DNA of 64,000 nucleotides from an archaeon (GCA_029258825.1 JAPDKA010000003.1:254065-318064), one strand, 5' to 3'. Shown: positions 23,326-31,827, numbered from the stretch's first letter. Translations and numbers: made by a program. The notes: generated by a model from the sequence alone, not told the origin.

Positions 23326-24186
23326 TTAATTATTCGGTTTAACGAATTGTTGATTTAGCATGTTTTGTTTCTGCTTTTCCGTCGAAAAATCAGTAGGTTG
23401 AAAAAGTTTACTATTGTATAGCTTGGTTATAGCTTCGAGTGTTGCAAGCTGCATCAATTCTGTTGGTAAGGAAAGTAAAACAAGTTTGTTGTTATGACGT
23501 TGTTTTATTATAGGTATGCCCTTCTCGACGAGCCTGTTCACATAATCACGCACGCTACTTGGTGTCAGGTTTAGCATTTTTGCTATATCCTTGTATGTGG
23601 CGTATTGTTTTTCATTAACAATTGTATAGATAGCAGAAAATACGTTAAATTCTTGTCTTGTTAGCAGTTTAAACTTATGCTTTAGTCTTTTTTTCATCTC
23701 TTCAACAAAGCTTGCAATTTGCTGGGTAAATTGTTCTTCATTTTTAACCTCTGGTGAAGTTCGGTTTAACATCTTGTGCGAACTTGTCGAAGTGTTGTCG
23801 AAGTGTTGTCGAAGTGTCGAAACCCCCTCATTTCCTGTGGAACTACTGAAATAAGGCGTAATTCTGTCAAATTTAGCAGAATTATTTTGGGTATGCTCCA
23901 CAGGAAATTTATGTGTCGAAAACTGCTGAAAATGTGTCGAAAAACTGCCGGATTTTTGCTGTTCTTGGCCAGTTTCTGCACAATATTGTGCAGCTTGCTC
24001 TAAATTTTGCTTCAATTTATTAAGTTGTGACTCAAAAAAATTGATTTTTTCTTCAATAGAACTTATTTTTTGTCTTAAATCAAGCATCTCAGCAAAGATC
24101 AAATCAAAATTACTAGATATATTTGTTAACTGTCTTGCTATGAATGCAAGATGTTGCATTACGCTTGTTTGCTTTTTATTAAACAT
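23326..24186 (-). CDS. Coiled-coil/helix-turn-helix protein (second of a convergent related pair)
   Basis: The ATG at 24186 (MFNKKQTSVMQHL) is about 27 nt from a TTTATATAT box; the TTG at 24204 is not needed. Residues about 5-70 are a coiled coil (LDLRQKISSIEEKINFFESQLNKLKQNLEQ). Residues 75-155 form a polar Ser/Thr/His/Gln linker encoded by short repeats. Residues about 175-255 form a winged helix (LTRQEFNVFSAIYTIV, YKDIAKMLNLTPSSVRDYVNRLVEKGIPII). The HTH lines up with that of the convergent gene at 22290-22982, so they look like diverged relatives. A bacterio-opsin-activator-like regulator lies upstream. Function unknown. 286 residues. Confidence 0.75.
   Translation of the reverse strand: MFNKKQTSVMQHLAFIARQLTNISSNFDLIFAEMLDLRQKISSIEEKINFFESQLNKLKQNLEQAAQYCAETGQEQQKSGSFSTHFQQFSTHKFPVEHTQNNSAKFDRITPYFSSSTGNEGVSTLRQHFDNTSTSSHKMLNRTSPEVKNEEQFTQQIASFVEEMKKRLKHKFKLLTRQEFNVFSAIYTIVNEKQYATYKDIAKMLNLTPSSVRDYVNRLVEKGIPIIKQRHNNKLVLLSLPTELMQLATLEAITKLYNSKLFQPTDFSTEKQKQNMLNQQFVKPNN
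23784..23822 (-). repeat. Tandem 11-bp repeats in the linker of the second coiled-coil/HTH gene
   Basis: Read on the plus strand, TTGTCGAAGTG is repeated three times head to tail (23784-23794, 23795-23805, 23806-23816), followed by a partial copy TCGAAA. Two further copies of TGTCGAAAA occur at 23914-23922 and 23935-23943, 21 bp apart. A period of 11 bp places them on one face of the helix. The motif differs from that of the convergent gene (CTGTCCAAACA), although both fall in the DNA for the linker between coiled coil and HTH. Confidence 0.75.
23831..23907. repeat. Inverted repeat within the second coiled-coil/HTH gene
   Basis: TTTCCTGTGGA at 23831-23841 is repeated as an exact inverse, TCCACAGGAAA, at 23897-23907. 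Between them lies one copy of the shared AAATAAGGCGTAATTC motif (23849-23875). The inverted repeat plus motif is embedded in a low-complexity part of the coding sequence. Confidence 0.6.
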
Positions 24187-24247
24187 GGCAAGAAACAAGC
24201 ACAAGGCATATATAAATTTTTGTTTGTTTAAACATCTATTTTTGTTC

Positions 24248-24937
24248 TTACATTTTTGTTTCTCTTAATCCGAGAACAAAACTTATAATCTTATTTTCAG
24301 CTTTTCTTAAATGTGCTTGAAAGGTCGAAAAAGAAAGTTTTGCTATTTTTGCTAACTCATTTACAGTTATCTTTCTTGGATACTCATAATAACCATGAGC
24401 CAAAGCAAGTTTTATTGCTTTTTCTTGCTTTTCTGTTAATTCTGGTAATAAAGTTAAAAAACCAAAATTCTTTATTTTTCTTTTTTCAAACCTTAGAACT
24501 TGTAAATTGAATTTTTCCACACCTACTTCAATCAATTTTTCTAATTCTTTCCTTTCTAAACAGGCTACTTCCCATAATTGATAATCAGCTGTATAAATTA
24601 CAGGCTTCAAATGAATAATTTTTGGATTGTAAAGAAATCTTAACTGTTCTTTTTCTTCTTCAGTTGCTTTGTGGGAAGAGATTGTTATAAAAAAATTTTT
24701 TTCTCTTGCAAGATACACAGGTTTATTACCTCTCTTTTTCTTTTCGAATTTTTTTATTTCTCTAAAAAAGCCCTCTACTTGAGATTTTTCACCTTCTACA
24801 AAACCGGCAGTTACAAAGAAGTATTTATCATTTTCTAAATAGTGGGTAATAGGATAGTAATACACCTTAAGATTTCTTCGTTTTATTATCTCTACTAGAG
24901 GGGTACGTAGACGTATTTTAAACTTAAGGTACCACAT
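24248..24937 (-). CDS. Bacterio-opsin-activator-like HTH regulator
   Basis: The C-terminal domain (about residues 165-225) is an HTH_10 domain as in Bat/bacterio-opsin activator proteins. The pattern LTEKQEKAIKLALAHGYYEYPRKITVNELAKIAKLSFSTFQAHLRKAE is diagnostic of it. The N-terminal 160 residues are a mixed alpha/beta domain that may sense a ligand or redox state; no known domain is obvious. The gene precedes the second coiled-coil/HTH gene on the same strand by 61 nt. It is 229 residues long. Its target genes cannot be read from the sequence. Confidence 0.82.
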   Translation of the reverse strand: MWYLKFKIRLRTPLVEIIKRRNLKVYYYPITHYLENDKYFFVTAGFVEGEKSQVEGFFREIKKFEKKKRGNKPVYLAREKNFFITISSHKATEEEKEQLRFLYNPKIIHLKPVIYTADYQLWEVACLERKELEKLIEVGVEKFNLQVLRFEKRKIKNFGFLTLLPELTEKQEKAIKLALAHGYYEYPRKITVNELAKIAKLSFSTFQAHLRKAENKIISFVLGLRETKM

Positions 24938-25037
24938 ATTATAGTAAATTTATAAACATTTAAAAATTTATGGTATAATTCTAACTAACCAAATCAGTTT
25001 ACTGCTTCTATTATCTTGTTTGTGCTATTTATCGCAA

Positions 25038-25139
25038 TTACTTTTTGCATTTCACTGCTTTCTTGATTTTCTCTTTTAGTTTCTTTTTCTCTTTTTCAGG
25101 AAGTTCCCAAATTCCGCCACGGGAACCTAAAAAGTGCAT
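25038..25139 (-). CDS. 33-codon ORF next to the radical SAM gene
   Basis: The ORF starts MHFLGSRGGIWELPEK and continues as a Lys/Glu helix ending VKCKK. It lies about 130 nt downstream of the radical SAM gene, on the same strand. A promoter-like TATATAAAATTTAAA (about 25230-25245 on the minus strand) flanked by two CGATAATTATCG palindromes sits upstream of it. No ribosome-binding site is evident. It could be a real small peptide, possibly a substrate of the radical SAM enzyme, or a chance ORF. The remaining spacer (24938-25267) holds nothing else I can support. Confidence 0.3.
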   Translation of the reverse strand: MHFLGSRGGIWELPEKEKKKLKEKIKKAVKCKK

Positions 25140-25206
25140 TTTTTGGTTTTGTTTTTAGTTTTTATCTACTATTAGATAAGAAAAAGTATGATAATTATTT
25201 TTTATC

Positions 25207-25257
25207 GATAATTATCGTTCAGAAATGGGATTTAAATTTTATATCGATAATTATCGT
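25207..25257. promoter_or_regulatory. Two copies of palindrome CGATAATTATCG around a TATA element
   Basis: The perfect 12-bp palindrome CGATAATTATCG lies at 25207-25218 and again at 25246-25257, 39 bp apart. Between them lies an AT-rich stretch with a TATA-like sequence that reads on the minus strand. The same core, GGATAATTATCG, recurs at 26581-26592 in the promoter region upstream of the radical SAM gene. It looks like an operator for a dimeric repressor that controls the genes of this cluster. Confidence 0.6.
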
Positions 25258-25267
25258 TGTTTTTTAC

Positions 25268-26539
25268 CTATTTTCTACCTTCTAATGTTATCTTTAGTAT
25301 TTTATCATAAACTTGCTTTGAGAACAAGCCAAGTTGCAATCCTTTTCTTAATACTTGATAATAGAAACCTCCAGGAAGACAGTATTTGAAGGCTTTACTT
25401 TTAGAATATGTTTTTTTAAGTTCGTCTATAATTTTTATAACATTTTGTAAAGGCTTGTCAAGTGCTTTCTTGTAAAGCTCCTCGATAGGTTCGTCAACTG
25501 CATTGCCAACACTGAATTGCTTCCATAATGTGCCGGGCAAAATTAAAGGTTCACAGCTGCCTAGCCATTCTCCTGATTTGATTCTTACATATTGCCAATA
25601 TGCAGGATCTATAAATGAAAAGCGAAAAAACAATGCAGAACTTGCATAACGTTTCTCTACAAAAAAATTTCCTAATTCATCAATCCATATATCATTAACT
25701 TTTATTATTTTATTATCTATTAAGTATGGAAGATAAACACAATGAATTGGTGGTCTAATATCTATAGATATTTGGGCAGAAATTTTGATAGATTTCAAAA
25801 TTTTTCTTAAATTTTTTACAAACTTTAGTAAGGTGCTTATAGATGGCATTAAAAACATATCTGTAAAAGGGGTAGGAAAATACATAGCAATGCTAAAGTT
25901 TTTTATTTCTCGTTTGGATAACTCTTTAACAAGCTTTAGTATTGCTTGAGAATTATCCTCAATCAATGTGCTGTCTATGAAGATTTTATCAGCCAAACCT
26001 GCATCAACAGCAAGCATTAGGTTGTTTAACACTCTTTTAAACACACCCTTGCCTCGTAGCTTGTCATGTGCTTCTCCCCAGCCGTCTAGGCTAACATCAA
26101 GAAAGTCTATATCAAGCTTAGCTAATTCGTCAATATACACATCCAACAACAGCCCGTTGGTTACCATAGTGTAACCAAATTGCTTTTTTTCGTCCTTTTT
26201 TTGTTTTTTTATTCTATCAAACACTTTAAGAACTTTGATAACATCTTTGTAAAGCAATGGTTCTTTCCCTACAACAGAAATGATACTAACGTGCTTTTCA
26301 AGCTTCCTTATTATCTTTCTCCAATCTTCGAAAGGTAATTCTTCACCACCTTCTGCTGTATAAAAGCAATGTTTACAGCCAAGATTGCATCTATTAGTAA
26401 GATCGAGTTCTGCCACTCTCAACTCTGCGTTTTGCCTTATAAACTCATAAAGCTGTTTCCATGTGATTTGGTTGTTGAGATATTGTCTTATTTTTGGTAG
26501 AAGATCTATTTCAAACATTGTTTGATTTGTTTTTGGCAT
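25268..26539 (-). CDS. Radical SAM protein with SPASM-like C-terminus
   Basis: The [4Fe-4S] S-adenosylmethionine site is CNLGCKHCF (C-x3-C-x2-C) at about residues 52-58, preceded by VAELDLTNR. The radical SAM barrel continues with VVGKEPLLYKDV, TNGLLLD, and DVSLDGW. The C-terminal part (residues 320-400) resembles a reduced SPASM domain: SCEPLILPGT, VGNAVDEPIEELYKKAL, and YCLPGGF, with only a few cysteines left. Such proteins often modify peptides or proteins. Palindromes mark both ends of the gene, and a short ORF lies downstream. The product of the reaction is unknown. 423 residues. Confidence 0.85.
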   Translation of the reverse strand: MPKTNQTMFEIDLLPKIRQYLNNQITWKQLYEFIRQNAELRVAELDLTNRCNLGCKHCFYTAEGGEELPFEDWRKIIRKLEKHVSIISVVGKEPLLYKDVIKVLKVFDRIKKQKKDEKKQFGYTMVTNGLLLDVYIDELAKLDIDFLDVSLDGWGEAHDKLRGKGVFKRVLNNLMLAVDAGLADKIFIDSTLIEDNSQAILKLVKELSKREIKNFSIAMYFPTPFTDMFLMPSISTLLKFVKNLRKILKSIKISAQISIDIRPPIHCVYLPYLIDNKIIKVNDIWIDELGNFFVEKRYASSALFFRFSFIDPAYWQYVRIKSGEWLGSCEPLILPGTLWKQFSVGNAVDEPIEELYKKALDKPLQNVIKIIDELKKTYSKSKAFKYCLPGGFYYQVLRKGLQLGLFSKQVYDKILKITLEGRK

Positions 26540-26579
26540 TTTTCTTTTAAATTGGGATTAAAATATATAAAATTTTTTA

Positions 26580-26592
26580 GGGATAATTATCG
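26580..26592. promoter_or_regulatory. Third copy of the CGATAATTATCG-type palindrome
   Basis: GGGATAATTATCG lies in the 92-bp spacer between the divergent radical SAM gene (start 26539) and the secreted-protein gene (start 26632). It is placed to control both. It differs from the perfect palindromes near 25.2 kb at one position. Confidence 0.5.
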
Positions 26593-26631
26593 GTAAAAAA
26601 ATTAAAATTTGAAGTTGGATTCTGTGTTATT

Positions 26632-27891
26632 ATGATAAAGAAAAAACATAAAGTATTAAAAAGAAAAAATAGACTAAAGTATTTGTTTTTATTTCCTTTA
26701 GCTTACTTACTTTTTCCATACAACATAAGTGCATTAACTTTAAAAAAAGAATACCAAATAAAACCAAATCTAAAGTTTGCAAATCAAAAAAGTTTAAGCA
26801 TAGATAATAAAACACAAAAAATATTTGTTGGAGTTTATGATGATACCTGCTCCTATGTTCTTCAATTTAATAATTCTTTAAAATTAGAAAATAGGATTAA
26901 GCATAAAATACAAAACAATAAAATAACTAGCACATCTTTAGAGTCTGTTTTGTATGCTCATGAGAGGGTTTGGACAGCAGAAAAACAGAGTTATGAACAT
27001 AGTAAATTTAAATTATTCTTGTATAATTTGTATAGCCATATACATAAGTACTTCTTTCTTACAGAGCCAGATACGCTGCTTAAAAAAATCTCTACACATA
27101 TAATATGCTATAACCAAAATGGGAAAAGATTATGGGAAAAGATATTTAAAAATAGAAATGTAGGGAAAGTAGTCAAGATTCCAGATGGTGTATGTATATT
27201 TGGTTGGCGTCGGAAATATGGTAGAAGGAAAAATGCTCAATGCATAAGGATAAATTTAGAAGGAAGATATAAGGTTATTTTTGATTTTGGTGGTCTCGAA
27301 TTTAAGGAAAAAAATGAAGTACGTCAAGTGATAGTGGGGGAAGATATGCTAGATATTATGCTAAAAAGGTTTGCAAACTCGTATATATTTTGTATTGATT
27401 ATAGTGGTAAGATTCTTCGTTACTCTTTTAATATTTTATTATTAGATCCTATTACAACATATAACAAAACACATGTTTTCTCCATTAGCCAGGATACCAA
27501 TGGAAGAGGGTTTACTCTTTATAAAATTAAAAAACCGCTAAGTGAGCTAATTGAGAGGGAATATTATGAAATAATCAATGATACCACTAAAATAAGAAGA
27601 AAAAACAAATACATCAATGATAAATTTAAAATTGGTGGATTTGTAATTAAAGATTGTTGTATAGATTCTTCAGGAAAAGTTAATGTTACAGGTTACATAG
27701 AGAGGGGTTTTAAGCCAGATATAGGGTTTATTTATAGATTTAACAAAGAAGATCTCAAATTAGTTGAAGAATATCAAAAAGAAGGTGAAGCATTTCTAGA
27801 AATAGAAACATTAAACGACAGCCTTATTGTAGTTCTGTCCATTGATAGAAGAACTGCAGAGAAAAGAATAGAGATCTTTAAATATAAGTAA
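26632..27891 (+). CDS. Secreted or membrane-anchored beta-propeller-like protein
   Basis: A basic N-terminus is followed by a hydrophobic signal or anchor helix (about residues 15-36, LKYLFLFPLAYLLFPYN). The rest is strand-rich, with recurring blocks such as KSLSIDNKTQKIFVGVYDD, SHIICYNQNGKRLWEKIF and IFCIDYSGKILRYSF, which look like propeller blades of the PQQ/Kelch type. It is divergent from the radical SAM gene and shares its promoter region with a palindromic operator, so the two may act together. No catalytic residues are recognised. 419 residues. Confidence 0.6.
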   Translation: MIKKKHKVLKRKNRLKYLFLFPLAYLLFPYNISALTLKKEYQIKPNLKFANQKSLSIDNKTQKIFVGVYDDTCSYVLQFNNSLKLENRIKHKIQNNKITSTSLESVLYAHERVWTAEKQSYEHSKFKLFLYNLYSHIHKYFFLTEPDTLLKKISTHIICYNQNGKRLWEKIFKNRNVGKVVKIPDGVCIFGWRRKYGRRKNAQCIRINLEGRYKVIFDFGGLEFKEKNEVRQVIVGEDMLDIMLKRFANSYIFCIDYSGKILRYSFNILLLDPITTYNKTHVFSISQDTNGRGFTLYKIKKPLSELIEREYYEIINDTTKIRRKNKYINDKFKIGGFVIKDCCIDSSGKVNVTGYIERGFKPDIGFIYRFNKEDLKLVEEYQKEGEAFLEIETLNDSLIVVLSIDRRTAEKRIEIFKYK

Positions 27892-27996
27892 GGTGAGGTT
27901 GTTTCGAAATAAGAAAAAGGTTATTTTCTAGTTAATATCTAACAGAAAAATTTAAATATTCTCTCTCCATTAGAAACAATATATAAAATATGTACA

Positions 27997-29277
27997 ATGA
28001 GACAATACATAATAAATAAAAAAGCTGAAATAAAAGAAGTAAAAGTAAAAGAGAGAGATATAGATTTTATAAAAACAAAAGCGATGGCTCAAGCAGTTAT
28101 AGGACCAAGAAGGGCAGGAAAAAGCTTTTCTCTTTTTTACTGGATTAAAAAATTAAAACTAAAAGATGAAGATTACTTATTCGTTAACTTTGAAGATGAT
28201 GAGGTTGTAGGGATGTCTAGAGAAAAGAAAACCAGGGCTGTTGAATATCATGTAAAAGTGTATAACAAAGAGCCAAACTTTATTTTTCTCGATGAAATTC
28301 AAGAACTTGAAAGATGGGAATCTTTCCTTTATTCGTTGATAGAAAAGAAGAAGTATACTATCTTTTTTACAGGATCTAATTCAAAACTATTAAGCAAAGA
28401 AATAGCAACACAGCTTAGAGGAAGAGCTATTACAAGGGTGGTTTTTCCTTTCAGCTTCAAAGAATTCATTAAGTTGGAAGGTTTTAAATTAAGCAAGTAT
28501 CCTACATCTATTGAGTTAGCTAAATTAATACATCTTTTAGACAAGTTTATTAATTTTACAGGATTTCCCAACGTATTAATTGATAAAATAAATCCTAAGC
28601 TTTTTTTTAAAGATTATCTCGATTTAATAATCTTTAAAGACCTCGTAGAAAGATATGGTATAGAGAATGTACACGTTTTAAAATTATTTATTCTCAGGGC
28701 AATCTCAAATTTTGCAAGAGAATTTTCAATAAACAAAATTTATAACGAATTTTCTTCTCTAGGTATAAAAATAGCCAAAGGAACTTTATACAATTATGCT
28801 TCATATCTTGAAGATGTTATGACTTTATTTTTAGTTAAACGTTTTTATCCTTCTGAAAGGAAATCACAACTTTCTATACCTAAGGTTTATCTTTGTGATA
28901 ATGGCTTAGCTAACTTTATTATTTCATCTAAAACAGAAAAAGATTCTGGCTGGCTTATAGAGAATCTGGTTGCAATTGAACTAAAAAAAAGAGAACTTAA
29001 AAAAGAATTTAATGTTTTTTACTGGAAGGATGAAACTGGCAAAGAAGTGGATTTCGTTATTAAAGAAGATTTGAGTGTTAAGCAACTCATACAAGTTAGT
29101 TATGCTTCAGCAAGAGATGAAGTTGATAAGCGTGAAATAAAGGCTTTACTAAAAGCTTCAGAGCTTTTAAGATGTAAAGATTTGCTTGTCATAACTTGGG
29201 ATTATGAAGCTGAAGAAGAGATAAAAGGAAGGCAAATCAAGTTTATACCTCTTTGGAAATGGTTATTGACAACTTAA
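27997..29277 (+). CDS. AAA+ ATPase with DUF4143 C-terminal domain
   Basis: An AAA_14-type ATPase domain has Walker A (GPRRAGKSF, about residue 38), Walker B with FIFLDEIQEL, and a sensor FFTGSNSKLLS with the arginine LRGRAI. The C-terminal DUF4143 domain (about 230-420) has the nuclease-like fold, with LIENLVAIELKKR and VFYWKDETGKEVDFVI. The final catalytic ExK appears as QVS, so nuclease activity is probably lost. Such ATPases are widespread in archaea and spread horizontally. TATA-like sequence precedes the start. The end overlaps a short ORF by 19 nt. Confidence 0.88.
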   Translation: MRQYIINKKAEIKEVKVKERDIDFIKTKAMAQAVIGPRRAGKSFSLFYWIKKLKLKDEDYLFVNFEDDEVVGMSREKKTRAVEYHVKVYNKEPNFIFLDEIQELERWESFLYSLIEKKKYTIFFTGSNSKLLSKEIATQLRGRAITRVVFPFSFKEFIKLEGFKLSKYPTSIELAKLIHLLDKFINFTGFPNVLIDKINPKLFFKDYLDLIIFKDLVERYGIENVHVLKLFILRAISNFAREFSINKIYNEFSSLGIKIAKGTLYNYASYLEDVMTLFLVKRFYPSERKSQLSIPKVYLCDNGLANFIISSKTEKDSGWLIENLVAIELKKRELKKEFNVFYWKDETGKEVDFVIKEDLSVKQLIQVSYASARDEVDKREIKALLKASELLRCKDLLVITWDYEAEEEIKGRQIKFIPLWKWLLTT

Positions 29278-29420
29278 AGATTAAGGCAGGCAAGTCGTTG
29301 TGGGAGTGGTTATTAGGATGTTGGTTGGAAGTTTTGCTTTATGGCTTTAATGAAGGATATGAACGCTTCTTTTCACCTTTTTATTTTATTCCTTTACTTA
29401 TCAACGTAATATTTAAGTAG
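29259..29420 (+). CDS. Short hydrophobic ORF (53 residues), doubtful
   Basis: The ORF overlaps the end of the DUF4143 ATPase gene and encodes a protein with two aromatic-rich hydrophobic stretches (WEWLLGCWLEVLLYGF and FYFIPLLINVIF). Its last codons coincide with the TATA element of the pilus ATPase gene at 29460. No start signal or family is visible. It may be a real small membrane protein or a chance reading frame. Confidence 0.25.
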   Translation: MVIDNLKIKAGKSLWEWLLGCWLEVLLYGFNEGYERFFSPFYFIPLLINVIFK

Positions 29421-29459
29421 TACTCCTGCATTGATTTTTTCAGAAAAAAGAGGTGTAAA

Positions 29460-30956
29460 ATGCCACAGGAATTGCTTGAACGTTATTCATTGCAGCTAGA
29501 AAGCGTCAAATTTTATGTTAGCATTGTAAAAGCTCCTGGCATGAACCGTTATTTGCTTGAACTACCGAAACTGAGCAAGCCAAATCAAGCTTTTTTACAG
29601 CTCGTTAAAACAGAGCTAATAAAAAAAGTTGCGATCTCTGCCACAGAAATTCTTGATGTGAAAGTGTTGCATGCTGTAAAACAAAAATTTGCAAATGAAG
29701 CAAGAAAGTTGATACAAGAAAAAATACAACCAAGTCAAGAATTGCTTAATATTATGGTGGTGTTGTTGCTTAATGACATGCTTGGTTTGGGCGATATCGA
29801 ATTTTTACTTGCTGATCCACAGCTAGAAGAGATTGTTATTGTTTCTAGCGCCGAACCCATTCGTGTTTATCATAAAAAGTACGGTTGGTTAGAAACAAAT
29901 TTGCGTATAAGCAGAGAAGAACAAATTGTTAATTATGCCAACATCATAGCGAGACGTGTTGGTAGGCAAATAACAACATTGCAGCCATTACTTGATGCGC
30001 ATTTGGCAACTGGCGACAGAGCCAATGCAGTGCTTTATCCTATAAACACAAAAGGTAATACAATCACAATAAGAAAATTTGCTCGAGACCCTTGGACTGT
30101 TGTCGATTTGATAAAAAACAAAACAGCGAATTCAGGTATATTTGCTTTGATATGGCAGGCTATAGAATATGAGATGAATATTCTTGTTTCTGGAGGAACT
30201 GCCAGCGGAAAAACAACACTGCTAAATGTCATGCTACCATTTATACAGCCAAACCATCGCATAATAAGCATTGAGGACACACGCGAATTGCAGTTGCCTG
30301 ATTACTTGTATTGGACACCACTAGTAACAAGACAACCAAATCCTGAAGGTAAAGGCGAAGTAACTATGCTTGATTTGCTAGTTAACAGCTTGCGTATGCG
30401 TCCTGATAGAATTGTACTTGGTGAAATTAGAAAAGCAAGAGAAGCAGAAGTATTGTTTGAAGCAATGCATACAGGGCATAGCGTTTACGCTACTTTGCAC
30501 GCAGATACTGTACTGCAAACAATAAAACGTTTAATTAACCCTCCGATAAACTTGCCAGCCAATCTGCTGAGCGCTGTTAATCTTAATCTTGTTATGTTTA
30601 GAGATAGACGTAGAGGTATAAGAAGGCTATTACAAGTTGGCGAGTTTATAGAAACAGAAAATAATGTTACTGCCAACATCATCTATAGGTGGGATAGGGT
30701 AAAAGACACTATAAAGCCGCACTCTAATTCGTTGCGTTATTTTGAGGACCTATCAAGACATACAGGCATGGATATAGATGAAATAAACAATGACATATTA
30801 GAGAGAAAGCTAATACTTGACTGGATGGTTAAGCAAAATGTGAAAGGTTTAGCCAATGTGAGCAAGATCATAAAAGCATATTATAAAGACAAGCAAAAAC
30901 TGTTAAGACTTGTCAAACGTAATGTTTCATTCGGTACTGTTGTTAAGTCGTTATAG
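29460..30956 (+). CDS. Type II/IV secretion system (archaeal pilus) ATPase
   Basis: This is a hexameric ATPase that powers pilus assembly in the GspE/TadA/VirB11 superfamily. Walker A GGTASGKTT is at residues 245-253. The Asp box is IISIEDTRELQL, Walker B RPDRIVLGEIR (near 315), and the His box MHTGHSVYATLHAD. The N-terminal domain and C-terminal helical extension are typical of archaeal members (498 residues). A GAGGTG ribosome-binding site sits 4 nt before the ATG, which is rare in this window. It begins a three-gene pilus operon with two TadC-like genes. Confidence 0.93.
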   Translation: MPQELLERYSLQLESVKFYVSIVKAPGMNRYLLELPKLSKPNQAFLQLVKTELIKKVAISATEILDVKVLHAVKQKFANEARKLIQEKIQPSQELLNIMVVLLLNDMLGLGDIEFLLADPQLEEIVIVSSAEPIRVYHKKYGWLETNLRISREEQIVNYANIIARRVGRQITTLQPLLDAHLATGDRANAVLYPINTKGNTITIRKFARDPWTVVDLIKNKTANSGIFALIWQAIEYEMNILVSGGTASGKTTLLNVMLPFIQPNHRIISIEDTRELQLPDYLYWTPLVTRQPNPEGKGEVTMLDLLVNSLRMRPDRIVLGEIRKAREAEVLFEAMHTGHSVYATLHADTVLQTIKRLINPPINLPANLLSAVNLNLVMFRDRRRGIRRLLQVGEFIETENNVTANIIYRWDRVKDTIKPHSNSLRYFEDLSRHTGMDIDEINNDILERKLILDWMVKQNVKGLANVSKIIKAYYKDKQKLLRLVKRNVSFGTVVKSL

Positions 30957-30965
30957 TCTCTTAAA

Positions 30966-31826
30966 ATGAAAAAAACAAAATCCTCAAGCAAGCAATTTTT
31001 TTTAGGCAGATGGCTCGCATCACGTTTTAAATTTTTACATAGCCATCTTGATCTTGAGCTAAAACAAGCAGGTTTAGCTATCGATACAGAAACTTATTTG
31101 GCAAGCATCTACAACAATACTTTTTTCACTTTTGTTGTACTTTGTATTGTTTTTGCTGTTTTGCTTAAGTTAACAGGCAAACCTGTTGCTTATTCTTTAT
31201 TGTTTGCTGTTGTACTTACACTTATTTTGTTGCCAAGACAATTTGCAAAACCTAAATTGCTTGCAAAAAGGCGTGTAACAAGTATAGAGCAAAACTTGCT
31301 TGCCGCATTGCAACAAATGCTTATACAATTACGTTCTGGCGTGCCTTTATTTAACATACTTGTAGATATTGCTAATTCTGATTATGGTGAATTAAGTAAA
31401 GAATTTAGTAAAGCTGTAAAGGCAATCAATGCTGGTATTCCTGCTGATGTTGCTCTAGCCGATCTTGCTGAAGAAACGCCATCGCTGTATTTTAGACGTG
31501 CGGTATGGCAAATATCTAATGGATTAAAAGCAGGTAGTGATATGGAAAATGTTATTGCTGACATAATCAATAGTTTGGCAGAACAACAATTAATAGCTAT
31601 CCAGCAGTATGGTTCAAAACTTAACCCGCTTGCTATGTTTTATATGCTTATCGCTGTTATACTTCCTGCGCTTGCAATTACTTTTACAATTGTTTTAACA
31701 AGTTTAATATCATTAAGTGAAATAACGCTGAAATTTTTGTTGTTTGGTATTTACTTTTTTGTTTTATTTTTCCAGTTCATATTCCTTGGTTTAATTAAAT
31801 CAAATAGACCTGCATTGCTCGGCTAA
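30966..31826 (+). CDS. Archaeal pilus assembly membrane protein (TadC/T2SF type), first copy
   Basis: The protein has an N-terminal soluble part and two central TM helices (about residues 45-80). A T2SF domain follows, with EQNLLAALQQMLIQLRSGVPLFNIL and helices ending FSKAVKAINAGIPADVALADLAEETP. Two C-terminal TM helices (about 215-280) close it. It is the platform protein of archaeal type IV pilus-like systems. It follows the ATPase by 9 nt and is followed after one base by a second, related protein. 286 residues. Confidence 0.85.
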   Translation: MKKTKSSSKQFFLGRWLASRFKFLHSHLDLELKQAGLAIDTETYLASIYNNTFFTFVVLCIVFAVLLKLTGKPVAYSLLFAVVLTLILLPRQFAKPKLLAKRRVTSIEQNLLAALQQMLIQLRSGVPLFNILVDIANSDYGELSKEFSKAVKAINAGIPADVALADLAEETPSLYFRRAVWQISNGLKAGSDMENVIADIINSLAEQQLIAIQQYGSKLNPLAMFYMLIAVILPALAITFTIVLTSLISLSEITLKFLLFGIYFFVLFFQFIFLGLIKSNRPALLG

Positions 31827-31827
31827 A

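Noticed and set aside
25038..25139. Fragment of a CO dehydrogenase/acetyl-CoA synthase subunit, suggested by FLGSRGGIWELP
   Set aside because: The resemblance is short and no other part of the gene exists nearby; it is kept only as a doubtful small ORF.
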